From: JAODBJ01 sp963782465
Lineage (GTDB): Bacteria; Actinomycetota; Acidimicrobiia; IMCC26256; PALSA-610
Direction: 5' to 3'
NCBI GenBank assembly: GCA_963782465.1
Contig: CAWAJR010000006.1
Span: forward strand, 62,001 to 126,000
Length of the DNA: 64,000 bases
Both the position numbers and the translations under genes were made by a program. How positions within the stretch are numbered: position 1 is the stretch's first letter; each line of letters opens with the position of its first letter. This document shows, one piece after another, positions 35,216-43,609 of the stretch. A model generated the notes under the pieces. It ran no database searches and was not told the DNA's origin. It was given only the letters and a program-made list of their open reading frames with translations.

Positions 35216-35641
35216 TCAGGGTGCGCGGCGCGGTTCGGCGCTCGCGTGCACCGCGACGTCGAGCCGCCGGTCGCCGGCGAACACCCCGAGCAACGACATG
35301 CGCACGTGCGCCTCCAGGCGCACCTCCACCTGGTTGCCCGCGACCGTCACCGCGACCGCGTCGAGCGTCGCGGCGCCCGACTGTTGGTCGAGGTTGTCGT
35401 AGGCGAGTTGCCGCACGAGCGCGGGGTCGAGATCGGCGCCACCGGAACGCAACGACGCCTCGCTCACCCCGTCGGCGCCGGCGATCGCGGCCGCATCCGC
35501 CATCGACTGCAACTCCCGCCGCACCGTGATGCCGCGCCACAAGTCGAGCGACATCCCCCCGAGGAAGAACACGCACACGCACAACCCGAGCACCCAGAGC
35601 GTGACCGTGCCGCGTTCGGTCGTCCGGAGCCGCCGCATCAT
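35216..35641 (-). CDS. TadG-like pilus-assembly protein
   Basis: 141 residues. Short basic head (MMRRLRTTERG), one membrane helix (VTLWVLGLCVCVFFLGGM) and an exported domain with RRELQSMADAAAIAGADG, the typical TadG-like or Flp-assembly signature. ATG at 35641 overlaps the preceding TadE-like stop (ATGA). Last gene of the Tad operon. The usual TadG von Willebrand domain is absent. Confidence 0.75.
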   Translation of the reverse strand: MMRRLRTTERGTVTLWVLGLCVCVFFLGGMSLDLWRGITVRRELQSMADAAAIAGADGVSEASLRSGGADLDPALVRQLAYDNLDQQSGAATLDAVAVTVAGNQVEVRLEAHVRMSLLGVFAGDRRLDVAVHASAEPRRAP

Positions 35642-36045
35642 CCGCTCCGGTAGTCGTCGATCCGGCGGCTGCGGACGACCGACGTGTGGAAGCCGCCGAC
35701 CGTGCCCACGCCGGGGACGACGAGCGCCGGCATCCGGATCGTGACCCGGGCGCTGATCGTGCCGCCGCGCGTGTTGTCGTCGCGGTCGAAGGTCACGTCG
35801 ACGTCGGACGCGTCGATGCCGTAATCGGCGATCGCGCCGGCCGCGGCAACCACGGCCGCGTCGCGCCCGTCGGCCGGGTACGCGCGCACCGCGACCGTCG
35901 CCGCTTCGCTCGCCGCGACCGCCGCCGCGTGCTCGCGTTCCACCCACGTCGGGAGGGCCGCGACGAGCATGACCACGGGAAAGAGCAGCAACCCCACCGC
36001 GAGGACGAACTCGATCGCGACGAAACCGTGCTGGCGGTCGTTCAC
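35638..36045 (-). CDS. TadE-like pseudopilin
   Basis: 135 residues, GTG at 36045 overlapping the upstream stop. The N-terminus, HG-FVAIEFVLAVGLLLFPVVMLVA, has the prepilin-peptidase pattern G|xxxxE with Glu at +5 and a following membrane helix. The exported part (EREHAAAVAASEAATVAVRAYP) resembles TadE minor pilins that help Flp fibre assembly. Confidence 0.78.
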   Translation of the reverse strand: MNDRQHGFVAIEFVLAVGLLLFPVVMLVAALPTWVEREHAAAVAASEAATVAVRAYPADGRDAAVVAAAGAIADYGIDASDVDVTFDRDDNTRGGTISARVTIRMPALVVPGVGTVGGFHTSVVRSRRIDDYRSG

Positions 36046-36389
36046 GTCGCCCGGCTCGCCGTCGCGTCGGCGCTGAAATGCCACGGCGGCACGAGCGCCG
36101 GCAGCCAGCTGCGCATCGTGACCGTCGCGTGCGCGTGCACCGATCCGGCGCTCACCTCGCATCGCAGCTCGACGCCGTCGCCGGCCGGGCCGCGCAGCAG
36201 CCCATCGAGTACCTCGCCGGCCCGCGTCTCGCACGCCGCCGCGGGCGCGTCGATCGGCACCGCGGCCCGTACCCCCTCGTCGAGCGCCTCGCGTACGACA
36301 CCGCGGGCGTAGAGGTCGACGAGGAGGTTCGCGACCAGCATCAACAACACGAGCGTGAACCCGGTCGCGATCACGTACTGGAGCGTCAT
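36042..36389 (-). CDS. TadE-like membrane protein
   Basis: 115 residues. A membrane helix (VIATGFTLVLLMLVANLLVDLYA) lies close to the N-terminus, followed by REALDEGVRAAV and a Cys-containing exported domain. A GAGGA site precedes the ATG. Codons for EDGF lie just before the ATG in frame, so the usual TadE processing context (G|FMTLQ) may be encoded but not translated from a standard start. The upstream in-frame stop belongs to the flp-like gene. Confidence 0.7.
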   Translation of the reverse strand: MTLQYVIATGFTLVLLMLVANLLVDLYARGVVREALDEGVRAAVPIDAPAAACETRAGEVLDGLLRGPAGDGVELRCEVSAGSVHAHATVTMRSWLPALVPPWHFSADATASRAT

Positions 36390-36428
36390 GAACCCGTCCT
36401 CGCGAGAGCGGTCCGGCCGGAGCGCGCG

Positions 36429-36618
36429 TCACTGGGTGATCAGCTGGTTGCGGATCCAGTCGACGATGTCGAGGCCGAGCACGCGCATCGCACCCCAGAT
36501 CGCGACGAGCGCGAGCACGCCGAGCGCGGCGTTGCCGAGCAACTCCGCGGTGGTCAAGCCGGCTTCGCCCCGCGTGGTCTTCCAACCGCGCGAGGAGCAG
36601 CAACACGAACGTGGGCAT
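36429..36618 (-). CDS. Flp-type major pilin candidate with a frameshift
   Basis: About 63 residues if the frame is corrected near 36568-36575. ATG at 36618 with GGGAG seven bases upstream gives MPTFVLLLLARLED; the other frame continues GEAGLTTAELLGNAALGVLALVAIWGAM... ending NQLITQ. The joined peptide has a short basic/acidic leader, a cleavage site G|LTTAE with Glu at +5, and a single hydrophobic helix, the Flp prepilin layout, though the usual Tyr after Glu is Leu. It is placed between tadC and tadE as expected. Confidence 0.65.
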
Positions 36619-36635
36619 GGCATCTCCCTGGAGGA

Positions 36636-37578
36636 TCATCGGTAACCGAGAACGATCGAAGGCAACGGCGCGGCGATGAAGAGCAACATGATCGGGGCGA
36701 GGATCGCGATCGTCGGCACGAGCATGGCGGCGCGCCGGCGCACCGCTTCCTTGTGCATCTGCTCGCGTCGGGCGTCGCGAAGGTCTTCGCTCAGCGCGAG
36801 CAGCGCGGCGCCGAGATCGGCGCCGCGTTCGGTGCCGGTCGCGAACAGCTGGTACGTGCGGGCGGCACTCGGTTCGGGGGTGAGCTGCGCGGCGCGCCGG
36901 AACGCGTCGGCTTCGGCCATGCCCCCTCGGGCCACGCGAGCACGGCCGCGAGTTCGTCGACGGTCGCTCCGCGCCCCCGTTCGACGACTCGTTGCACCGC
37001 TTGCATCGGTCCGGCCCCGGTGCGCAGATGGAGCGCGAGCAACTGGTTGACGGTGTACAGCTCCTGGCGCAGGCGCGACGCCCGCGCCTCGATCGCGGCT
37101 TCGACCTTCCGCCGCACGCCGGTTGCGCCCAGCACGAACCCGGCCAGCGCGCTGGCGACGACGAGCAGCGGCACCGCGACGACGAGCGCAACCAGCACGC
37201 CGCAACCGACGCCGAGCACGACACCGCGAACGGCCTGGCGGACGCGGTAGTCGTCGGGCGTGATGTCGACCAGACCGGCTTGCCACAGCAGGCGTTCGAG
37301 GCGGTCGTCGGAACGGCGCTCGAGCACACCCGCCGATGCGCCGCATCGAGGAGACGAACGGCGGGCCGAACAGCCGCACGAGCGCGCCGCCGAAGTTCGA
37401 GCCCGGCGTTCGAGCCCGGTGCGCCCGAAGCGCCGGCATCGGTCCGGGCGCCCGGAACCGTTACCAGGTACGGGAACACGCGGGGCGCGAGGCGCGGCGT
37501 CGGCCGCACGAGCATTCGCGCCAAGCCGGCGAAGCCGGCGGCCGTCCCCGCGATCGCGATCATCCACAGCGGGCTCAT
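36636..37578 (-). CDS. tadC: TadC-like inner-membrane pilus platform protein, three frame changes
   Basis: About 310 residues once repaired. ATG at 37578 overlaps the tadB stop. Four segments in different frames line up as one protein: MSPLWMIAIAGTAAGFAGL..., ...GGALVRLFGPPFVSSMRRIG, GVLERRSDDRLERLLWQAG...AGPMQAVQRVVERG...AAVLAW, and GGMAEADAFRRAAQL...PTIAILAPIMLLFIAAPLPSI. This is the T2SSF/GspF half typical of TadC. Breaks: a 13-bp tandem duplication at 37395-37420, one extra G near 37328, and one missing G near 36931. Either a decayed gene or poor local sequence. Confidence 0.72.
37395..37420. repeat. 13-bp tandem duplication inside tadC
   Basis: GTTCGAGCCCGGC at 37395-37407 is followed at once by GTTCGAGCCCGGT (37408-37420). 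Thirteen is not a multiple of three, and the reading frame changes exactly here, so the duplication disrupts tadC unless offset by another change. Confidence 0.7.
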
Positions 37579-38453
37579 CCGACGTTCCCGAACACGCGCT
37601 GCTCACCCGGCCGCCGGCCGAGGCGCCCGAGCACGACCAGCCCGACAATGCTGAAGAGCCCGCCGACCAGCAGCGTCGCGAAGCCGGCGGCGCTGCGGTA
37701 GAAGGTGCGGAACGGCCCGTCGGTCATCGTGAGGAACACGAGGACGACCCACGGCAGCACGACGACCGCGCGCGAGTTGATGCGCATCTCGAGGCCTTCG
37801 GTTTCGATCTGGTCGAGCAACTTGAGGTCCTTCGTGGTCGCCACGACGAGGTCCTCGAGGATCGAGCGCACGATCCCCCCGCCTCGCTCGTGCGCGAGGA
37901 CGAGTACTTCCAGCACCTGGTCACTCGTCGGGTCGGCCAGTTCGCTCTTCACCACTTCGAGCGCGGCGCTCGTGCCGACCATCCGCGACAACGGTGCGAA
38001 CCGCGCGAACGCCTCCTTGAGTGGCTCGGGCCCGGTTTCGGCGAGCGCGCCCACGGCCTGGGTGAGTGAGCGACCCGCAGAGATCGACGCGAGCAGGTCG
38101 CGTAGGCCGTCGGGCCACGCGTTCTGCACCCGCCGCAGTCGCTCAGCTCGCTGCTTCCCGAAGTAGGCGCGCGGCAGGAACGACAGCGCGGCCGCCGGTA
38201 CCGCGGCGACGAACCACGAACCGGTGATCGCGCGCACGACGACGAGGGCGACAACGCCGGCGGCCGCCGATCCGGCCCAGAACTGCACCGGCGTCACGCC
38301 GGCCTGGGCCTGCTGCAGCCACAACCGCCGAGCGTTCGCCGAGCGTTGCACGCGAGAACGGAACCAGGGCGCCATCTGTACTGGTACGCCGAGGAACGTG
38401 GCCACGGCGAGGGCGCAGAACGTCCCGAAGGCCAGCGCCGCGATCGCGATCAT
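37575..38453 (-). CDS. tadB: TadB-like inner-membrane pilus platform protein
   Basis: 292 residues. Membrane helices at the N-terminus, near residues 60-95 and at the C-terminus flank the T2SSF domain (WPDGLRDLLASISAGRSLTQAVGALAETGPEPLKEAF ... VLEVLVLAHERGGGIVRSILEDL). TadB and TadC together make the platform moved by the TadA ATPase. Start overlaps the tadA stop (ATGA). Confidence 0.88.
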   Translation of the reverse strand: MIAIAALAFGTFCALAVATFLGVPVQMAPWFRSRVQRSANARRLWLQQAQAGVTPVQFWAGSAAAGVVALVVVRAITGSWFVAAVPAAALSFLPRAYFGKQRAERLRRVQNAWPDGLRDLLASISAGRSLTQAVGALAETGPEPLKEAFARFAPLSRMVGTSAALEVVKSELADPTSDQVLEVLVLAHERGGGIVRSILEDLVVATTKDLKLLDQIETEGLEMRINSRAVVVLPWVVLVFLTMTDGPFRTFYRSAAGFATLLVGGLFSIVGLVVLGRLGRRPGEQRVFGNVG

Positions 38454-39727
38454 TCCGGCACCCGCCCCTGTTCGAGCACGTCGCGCAAGCCGAACCCGAT
38501 CGGGAGCGTTCTCGCGACCCGTCGTTCCAGCCGGGCCGGCACTGCGCCCGTCCAGGTGAGCGGCGCACCGATCGCCGCTCGGACGAAGATGGGTTCACAG
38601 GTGAACCCGTCGGCCAACGCCGGGCTCACCGCGGTGATCTCCATCACCTGCCGGCGGATGCCGTCTTCGCCACGGCGCGCATCGTCGCGGTCGACGTGCA
38701 CGACCAGATCGAGCGACTCGCTGAAGACCTTCCGCACGACGCGTTCGGTCACGTTCTCGCCCGCCATCAACGCCGCGTTCACCAGCGCGTTCAACGCTTC
38801 CGGCGCACTGTTGGCGTGCACCGTGCAGAGGAACCCGCAGCCCGCGTTGACCGCACGGGTGAGCTCGAATGCCTCCGCGCCGCGGACCTCGCCCACCACG
38901 ATCCGGTCGGGGCGCATCGCAAGCACGAACTTCACGAGGTCTCGCAACCCGATCTCGCCGGTGCCGTCGAGCGACGGCGCCCGCACTTCGTAGTAGGCAC
39001 CGTGCGCGATCGGCACCGCGATCTCGCGGATCTCCTCGCAGCAACGGGTGCAGTGGCCCGCCGGCCCTGCGGCCATCAACGCGGCGGCAAGGGTCGTCTT
39101 CCCCGCGCCCGGTTCCCCCGACACCGCGATACGGCTGCGCACCTGCATCACCGATCGCAGGAACGCGGCGGCGTGCGGGGTGAGCGTGTCGCGGGCGACG
39201 AGGTCGTCGAGGCCGACGTCGCGCACGGTGTAACGGCGCAACGTGGCCGAGATGCGATCAGCGACGGGCGCGATCGCGGCCGTCAACCGCGCACTGCCGC
39301 CGAGCACCCGGGCCTGCACGATGGGGTGTTTGGCGTTGAGCTGCCGTTCGGTCGTGGCGAGCATCCGTTCGACGATGCGGCAGTTCTCGTCTTCGGTGGT
39401 CGGGACCGTCAGCCCCCGGAGCCGGCCACTGGTATCGAGGTACGACACGCGCGCACCCTCGACGAAGATCTCCTCGACGTCGGAACGGGCCAGCAGTTCG
39501 GAGAGCGGCCCGAAGTCGCCGACCGAGCGCAGTACCCGTTCCACCATCCCGCCCGGGTCGGCGAGCGGGACCGCTTCTCCGATCTGCGCGAAACGCTGGT
39601 ACTCGTCGACGGCCAGTTCCACCTCTTCGCGCACCGCACCGGCATCGGCGTCGATACGCAGTCGCCTGCGTTCGATCCGCCGGAGCGAATCTCGCCGGAT
39701 GTCTTCGTAGGCGTCGCGAGCCTTCAC
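38450..39727 (-). CDS. tadA: TadA/CpaF pilus-assembly ATPase
   Basis: 425 residues, GTG at 39727 overlapping the tadZ stop. Secretion-ATPase signatures: N-terminal helical domain, FGPLSELLARSDVEEIFVEG, Walker A GEPGAGKTT (about residue 205), Walker B-like RPDRIVVGEVRGAEAFELTRA, and the His-box FLCTVHANS. It powers extension, and probably retraction, of the Flp pilus from the cytosolic face. No frameshift is seen. Confidence 0.92.
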   Translation of the reverse strand: MKARDAYEDIRRDSLRRIERRRLRIDADAGAVREEVELAVDEYQRFAQIGEAVPLADPGGMVERVLRSVGDFGPLSELLARSDVEEIFVEGARVSYLDTSGRLRGLTVPTTEDENCRIVERMLATTERQLNAKHPIVQARVLGGSARLTAAIAPVADRISATLRRYTVRDVGLDDLVARDTLTPHAAAFLRSVMQVRSRIAVSGEPGAGKTTLAAALMAAGPAGHCTRCCEEIREIAVPIAHGAYYEVRAPSLDGTGEIGLRDLVKFVLAMRPDRIVVGEVRGAEAFELTRAVNAGCGFLCTVHANSAPEALNALVNAALMAGENVTERVVRKVFSESLDLVVHVDRDDARRGEDGIRRQVMEITAVSPALADGFTCEPIFVRAAIGAPLTWTGAVPARLERRVARTLPIGFGLRDVLEQGRVPE

Positions 39728-40902
39728 GACGCCAACTCCCTCGTTCCGTCGCCGGCCCGCAACGATCGCGCCAGCGCGTCGACCGCGCGCGTGAACGGCC
39801 CGTTGGCAACCGGGGCGCTCGCCCAGGCCGCCGCGGTAACCCGGCGGTCCTCGGGCACCATCGACACCGAAGCGACGTCGAACGTGTGCGAGATCGCGTC
39901 GCTGATCTCGCCACGCCGGAACGCGTCCTTGGGTGCGCGATTCACGACGACGTGCACAGGCGTGCGCGGCGCGAGCCCGCGTGCGGTGCCGACCCACGCG
40001 AGGAGGCGAACGATCCCGACGGGTGTGGGCGCGCCGACGGCGACGATTGCGCTCGCCTCGCCGACGAGCGCGCGCCCCAGCGCATGACGGGGACGGCTCA
40101 TCTGCACCGGCAGGTCCTCGAGGGGCCCGGCGACATCGAGGACGACGTGCGACGCGCCCGCTGCGAGACGCTCGATGGTGCGGAGCACTTCGGGAGGCCG
40201 AAGTTGCGCCCACGCCGCGACGCTGGGCAAGCCGGCCACGACGCGTAGCCCGCCGGCGTCGGAGATGGTTTCCTCGATCGGCAGGTCGCGAAACTCGACG
40301 GCATCGATCGCGCGGCGCACGTTCGGCTCAAGCGGCAGCCCGAGGCGCGCCGCCACCGCAGGGGCGACGTCGTCGAGATCGACGAGGAGCCCGCCCGGTC
40401 CGAAGGCACGGGCCAGCGCGACCGCGATCTCCGTGGCACCCGCGCCCGCCGGCCCCGACACGACGGTGCGCGGCGCCGAACTCCGTGGCAGCGCACCCGG
40501 CGTCACCGTGCGCAGGGGCTCGGTCCCGTTCGTGCCGTACAACGACCGCAGCTCGGCGACGATCCCCGCCGGGCCGGCATCGGACGCGACCGTCGCGTCG
40601 GCACCGACCGATTGGAGCAGCTGGCGGCCGGCCGGCTCCTCGCGGTCGTACACGCCGAGCACCACTCGGCCGCGCTGGTGCACATCGTCGACGAAGCCGG
40701 GCGTGAGCGCCGACCACCGGTGGCTGACGACCAGCACGTCGTACTGCTCTTCGAGCGCGAGCGCGGGGTCGATGAGCACCTGGCGGACCCGCGCGCCGCC
40801 ATGGTCGGTGCAGTGCCGGTGCACTTCCTCGACCCACACCTCGGCGGTGAACACGAGCGCGATCGTGGGTTCGGTCATGGCCGGGCGCCGCGTGTCGCTC
40901 AC
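39724..40902 (-). CDS. tadZ: TadZ/CpaE-type MinD-like localisation protein
   Basis: 392 residues, GTG at 40902 overlapping the cpaB stop; an ATG 24 bp downstream is an alternative. An N-terminal receiver-like region (residues 10-130, LALEEQYDVLVVSHRW) precedes a MinD-like domain with SGPAGAGATEIAVALARAF, a deviant Walker A lacking the standard GK[ST], VVLDVAGP, and VVVNRAPKDAF. TadZ proteins place the Tad machine in the cell. Loss of the P-loop lysine suggests weak or no ATP hydrolysis, as in some TadZ proteins. Confidence 0.8.
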   Translation of the reverse strand: MSDTRRPAMTEPTIALVFTAEVWVEEVHRHCTDHGGARVRQVLIDPALALEEQYDVLVVSHRWSALTPGFVDDVHQRGRVVLGVYDREEPAGRQLLQSVGADATVASDAGPAGIVAELRSLYGTNGTEPLRTVTPGALPRSSAPRTVVSGPAGAGATEIAVALARAFGPGGLLVDLDDVAPAVAARLGLPLEPNVRRAIDAVEFRDLPIEETISDAGGLRVVAGLPSVAAWAQLRPPEVLRTIERLAAGASHVVLDVAGPLEDLPVQMSRPRHALGRALVGEASAIVAVGAPTPVGIVRLLAWVGTARGLAPRTPVHVVVNRAPKDAFRRGEISDAISHTFDVASVSMVPEDRRVTAAAWASAPVANGPFTRAVDALARSLRAGDGTRELAS

Positions 40903-41603
40903 TTCGATGCCGCCTCACCGACCGCCGCGCTCGTCGCGTCGAGCGGTGCCGCGCCGGTGCTGCGCACCAGCGTGAGCTCGTTGCCGTGCACCGCGGTTGC
41001 GATCGCGAGCGCGGTGTGCGAATCGACCGCCAGGGTGACGGTGATGCCGTCGCTCACGCGGAGCGGGCCGCTCCCGCCGCCGTTGTCGACCCGGAGCACT
41101 TCGCTGTTCGTCGCGACGTACTTCGCGACCGTCGAACGGGCGTCGACCGCGACGACGTCGACCCGGTCGCCGGCGACGAGGGTGCCGTCGAGCGCGTGCG
41201 ACCGCGCGATCGGGAAGCTCATCGATCGCCGGGCCTTCCCGGCGCCGGCCGTCTGCACGTCGCCGGCCGAGACGAACCCGCCCGCGGCCACCGGTGTGGT
41301 CACGACCTTCCCGACGAGCCCGCTCGCGTCGGTCGCGCGCACGAACGAGCGCAGCGCGCTCGCGTCGGCACCCACCCGTACGGTACGAAACGTCGCGGAG
41401 CCGACGATCGTCCCCGGCGCGAGGTCGTGGCGGGCGACGAGCACCTCCACCCGGTGGTCGGACGCTCGCAGCACCGCGAGCGTCGCGAGGACACCGATCA
41501 TCCCGGCGACGATCATCGCCACGTGCCCGGCCGACACTCGGCTGTGCAACGCCCGCCTCGTGGCGCGCACCGGCCGGCCGGGCGCGTCGAGCGCCATGGC
41601 CAT
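40899..41603 (-). CDS. cpaB: CpaB/RcpC-like SAF-domain pilus protein
   Basis: 234 residues. One membrane helix (VAMIVAGMIGVLATLAVL, about 28-46) then a SAF domain (VEVLVARHDLAPGTIVGSATFRTVRV) and the RcpC region (SFPIARSHALDGTLVAGDRVDVVAVD). First gene of the Tad operon; all genes behind it overlap or nearly touch. In bacteria without an outer membrane it probably acts at the peptidoglycan. Confidence 0.85.
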   Translation of the reverse strand: MAMALDAPGRPVRATRRALHSRVSAGHVAMIVAGMIGVLATLAVLRASDHRVEVLVARHDLAPGTIVGSATFRTVRVGADASALRSFVRATDASGLVGKVVTTPVAAGGFVSAGDVQTAGAGKARRSMSFPIARSHALDGTLVAGDRVDVVAVDARSTVAKYVATNSEVLRVDNGGGSGPLRVSDGITVTLAVDSHTALAIATAVHGNELTLVRSTGAAPLDATSAAVGEAASK

Positions 41604-41715
41604 AGGAAACCTCCCGCCCCAGAACCCGCGTCACAGCAGGTCTGTCAGTGTCGGAGGATGTCACACATCACGCCGTTTGCCCGTTTCGGGCACGTCCGTC
41701 GTTCGTCTGAGTTGC

Positions 41716-41764
41716 GCGACAGAATGCGACAGTCCACGTTGTGTGACGTCCGACCGAGTACGCT
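41716..41764 (+). promoter_or_regulatory. Promoter of the HTH gene with a GCGACAG direct repeat
   Basis: TACGCT at 41759-41764 lies 9 nt before the ATG at 41774. Upstream, GCGACAG occurs twice at 41716 and 41726, a 10-bp period that puts both on one face of the helix. Farther up, TGTCACAC (41659) and GTGTGACG (41741) form a wide inverted pair. These sites also lie in the upstream region of the divergent Tad operon. Confidence 0.42.
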
Positions 41765-41773
41765 TTGTTCCCG

Positions 41774-42013
41774 ATGCCCGACCTCGAACCGGAGCGGTTC
41801 CCTCCCATCCTCACCACGGCGATGGCGGCGGAGTTGCTCCACGTGCACGTCGAGTACCTGCGGCGGATGGTGCGCGAGGGTCGCATCCCGGCCCACCGGT
41901 TCCCGGGGGGGCGTGAGATCCGCTTCCACCGCGACGAACTGATCGGCTGGGTCCGAGACCAACCCGGCTACAACCGGTCACCGTCGGCAGAAGAGCCCGT
42001 CGGCACCGATTGA
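41774..42013 (+). CDS. Small helix-turn-helix DNA-binding protein (excisionase/BldC type)
   Basis: 79 residues. MerR/Xis-like winged helix: TTAMAAELLHVHVEYLRRMVREGRIPAHRFPGGREIRFHRDELIGWV. BldC proteins of actinobacteria have the same plan and bind direct repeats. No integrase or phage gene is near, so a regulator is more likely than a recombination factor. Being divergent from cpaB, it is a good candidate to control the Tad operon (inference). Confidence 0.82.
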   Translation: MPDLEPERFPPILTTAMAAELLHVHVEYLRRMVREGRIPAHRFPGGREIRFHRDELIGWVRDQPGYNRSPSAEEPVGTD

Positions 42014-42024
42014 CCGAGGGCGCC

Positions 42025-42882
42025 GTGGCCGACCTGTCGGGCAAGACCGTCGTCATCACCGGCGGTAACTCGGGTATCGGGCTCGAGACGGCAGTGGCAC
42101 TGGCGGGGATGGGCGCGACGGTGGCGATCACCGCCCGCAACCCGGCGAAGGGCGCGACCGCGCTCGCCGACATCACCGCGCGTTCGGGGAGCAATGCCGT
42201 GCACGTGGTGCCGCTCGACCTCGCGTCGCTCGCGTCGGTCCGCGCCTGTGCCGCCGACCTGCAACAGCGTTTCGCGCGTCTCGACGTGCTGGTCAACAAC
42301 GCGGGTGGCACCCTTTCGAACCGGCGGGTCACCGAAGACGGCTTCGAGATGACCTTCGGCGTGAACCACCTCGGCCATTTCCTACTCACCAACTTGTTGC
42401 TCGCGCGGATCGAGCAATCGGCGCCGGCGCGCATCATCACGGTCGCGTCGGGCGCGCACCTCATGGCGCGCCGGGGCCTCGACTTCGACGACCTGCAGAC
42501 CGAACGGCACCGCTACCGCGGGTTCCAGGTGTACTGCCGGTCGAAACTTGCGAACGTGTTGTTCTCGAACGAGCTTGCCCGCCGGGTCGAAGGCACCGGC
42601 GTCACGTCGAACGCGATGCACCCCGGCTGGGTCGGTACCAACTTCGGCCGCGAAGGCGACACCGGGTTCCTCGGCACGTTCGCCGCGATCGGCAAGGTGT
42701 TCGCCAAGTCGCCGCAGCAGGGCGCCGACACCGTCGTCTACCTCGCGTCCTCCCCCGACGTCGAGGGCGTGAACGGCCAGTACTTCGCCGAGCGGAAGAT
42801 GCAGAAGACATCGGCCATCGCCGCCGACCCGGCCGTCGCGCAGCGCCTGTGGGAAGTGAGCGAGAAGCTCGTCGGCGGCTGA
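42025..42882 (+). CDS. Short-chain dehydrogenase/reductase (retinol-dehydrogenase-like)
   Basis: 285 residues from GTG 42025 (a TTG at 42010 is an alternative). TGGNSGIG cofactor loop, NNAG (about residue 91), catalytic Ser in VASGAH and YCRSK (Tyr and Lys), then HPGWVGTNFGRE. The longer loop and substrate region resemble retinol- or protochlorophyllide-reductase-like SDRs. It begins 12 bp after the HTH gene. Confidence 0.83.
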   Translation: MADLSGKTVVITGGNSGIGLETAVALAGMGATVAITARNPAKGATALADITARSGSNAVHVVPLDLASLASVRACAADLQQRFARLDVLVNNAGGTLSNRRVTEDGFEMTFGVNHLGHFLLTNLLLARIEQSAPARIITVASGAHLMARRGLDFDDLQTERHRYRGFQVYCRSKLANVLFSNELARRVEGTGVTSNAMHPGWVGTNFGREGDTGFLGTFAAIGKVFAKSPQQGADTVVYLASSPDVEGVNGQYFAERKMQKTSAIAADPAVAQRLWEVSEKLVGG

Positions 42883-42900
42883 AACGCGCGGCGTGGCGCG

Positions 42901-43494
42901 TCAGCGCCGCTTGGTCACGTAGCTGACGGTGTAGAGCGGGAAGTAGGTCTCGTTGCCGCCCCGGTGGACGATGCCGATGTGGTCGGCCCCGACGACGAGT
43001 GTGCCGTCGATCGCTTCTTCCGTCAGCGTGCAGCCGATCGTCACCTCACCGAACTTCTCGTGCGCGAGCAGCGCGCTGCGGAAGTCGCCGTCGGCGACCG
43101 TCTCCCGCGCGCCACCTTCGTGCACCCGCTCACCGATCTGCAGCATCATCGGGATGCCGTCGTGCAGGTGCACGTCGACCCGGCCACCGACCGATCGCAC
43201 CGCGAGCAGGTCGGGGCCGACGGCTTCCACCATTCCCTGCAGGCGGAAGTTCGGCATCAACACCACGACCGGATCGCCGCGATGCAACGTCTCGATCGCG
43301 ACATCCTTCAACGTGCGCGAGTGGCGGAACGCGTCGGCGGCCTCGGCGGTGGCAACGTCGCTCTCCGAACGCCACACCTCGCGCAACGACGAGACCGTCG
43401 CCTGCGTGTCGAGGTTGGGCGTTGCGGCCGGGTTCGCCGCCGGCGTGGCGTTCGCCGCGCTCGCCGCGTTGAGCCGTTCGCCCCAGGTCGCCAT
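42901..43494 (-). CDS. Conserved-looking hypothetical protein
   Basis: 197 residues, no recognised domain. An Ala/Asn/Thr-rich N-terminus (residues 9-32) precedes a mixed alpha/beta region (ETLHRGDPVVVLMPNFRLQGMVEAVGPDLLAVRS) that reads like a small beta-barrel, possibly SH3- or PilZ-N-like. Strong third-position GC and a palindrome upstream support a real gene. No signal peptide or membrane helix. Confidence 0.65.
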   Translation of the reverse strand: MATWGERLNAASAANATPAANPAATPNLDTQATVSSLREVWRSESDVATAEAADAFRHSRTLKDVAIETLHRGDPVVVLMPNFRLQGMVEAVGPDLLAVRSVGGRVDVHLHDGIPMMLQIGERVHEGGARETVADGDFRSALLAHEKFGEVTIGCTLTEEAIDGTLVVGADHIGIVHRGGNETYFPLYTVSYVTKRR

Positions 43495-43528
43495 ACCTCA
43501 TCAATCGACCGCGGCGGCACGGGCCTGA

Positions 43529-43544
43529 ACCATCGGCCGATGGT
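43529..43544. promoter_or_regulatory. 16-bp perfect palindrome upstream of the unknown gene
   Basis: ACCATCGGCCGATGGT lies 35 bp before the ATG at 43494 (minus strand), where an operator would be expected. The neighbouring 43590-43618 stretch carries short CGGTTCAGGCC direct repeats running into the LLM gene end. Confidence 0.4.
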
Positions 43545-43609
43545 CGTACCCGTTGCCGCCCGGATCGAGGCGTTCGCGGCCCTCGGGCCGGGCCCGGTTC
43601 AGGCCCGGT

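Noticed and set aside
41774..42013. Prophage or integrative element marker (excisionase)
   Set aside because: No integrase, attachment duplication or phage genes nearby; a BldC-type regulator fits better.
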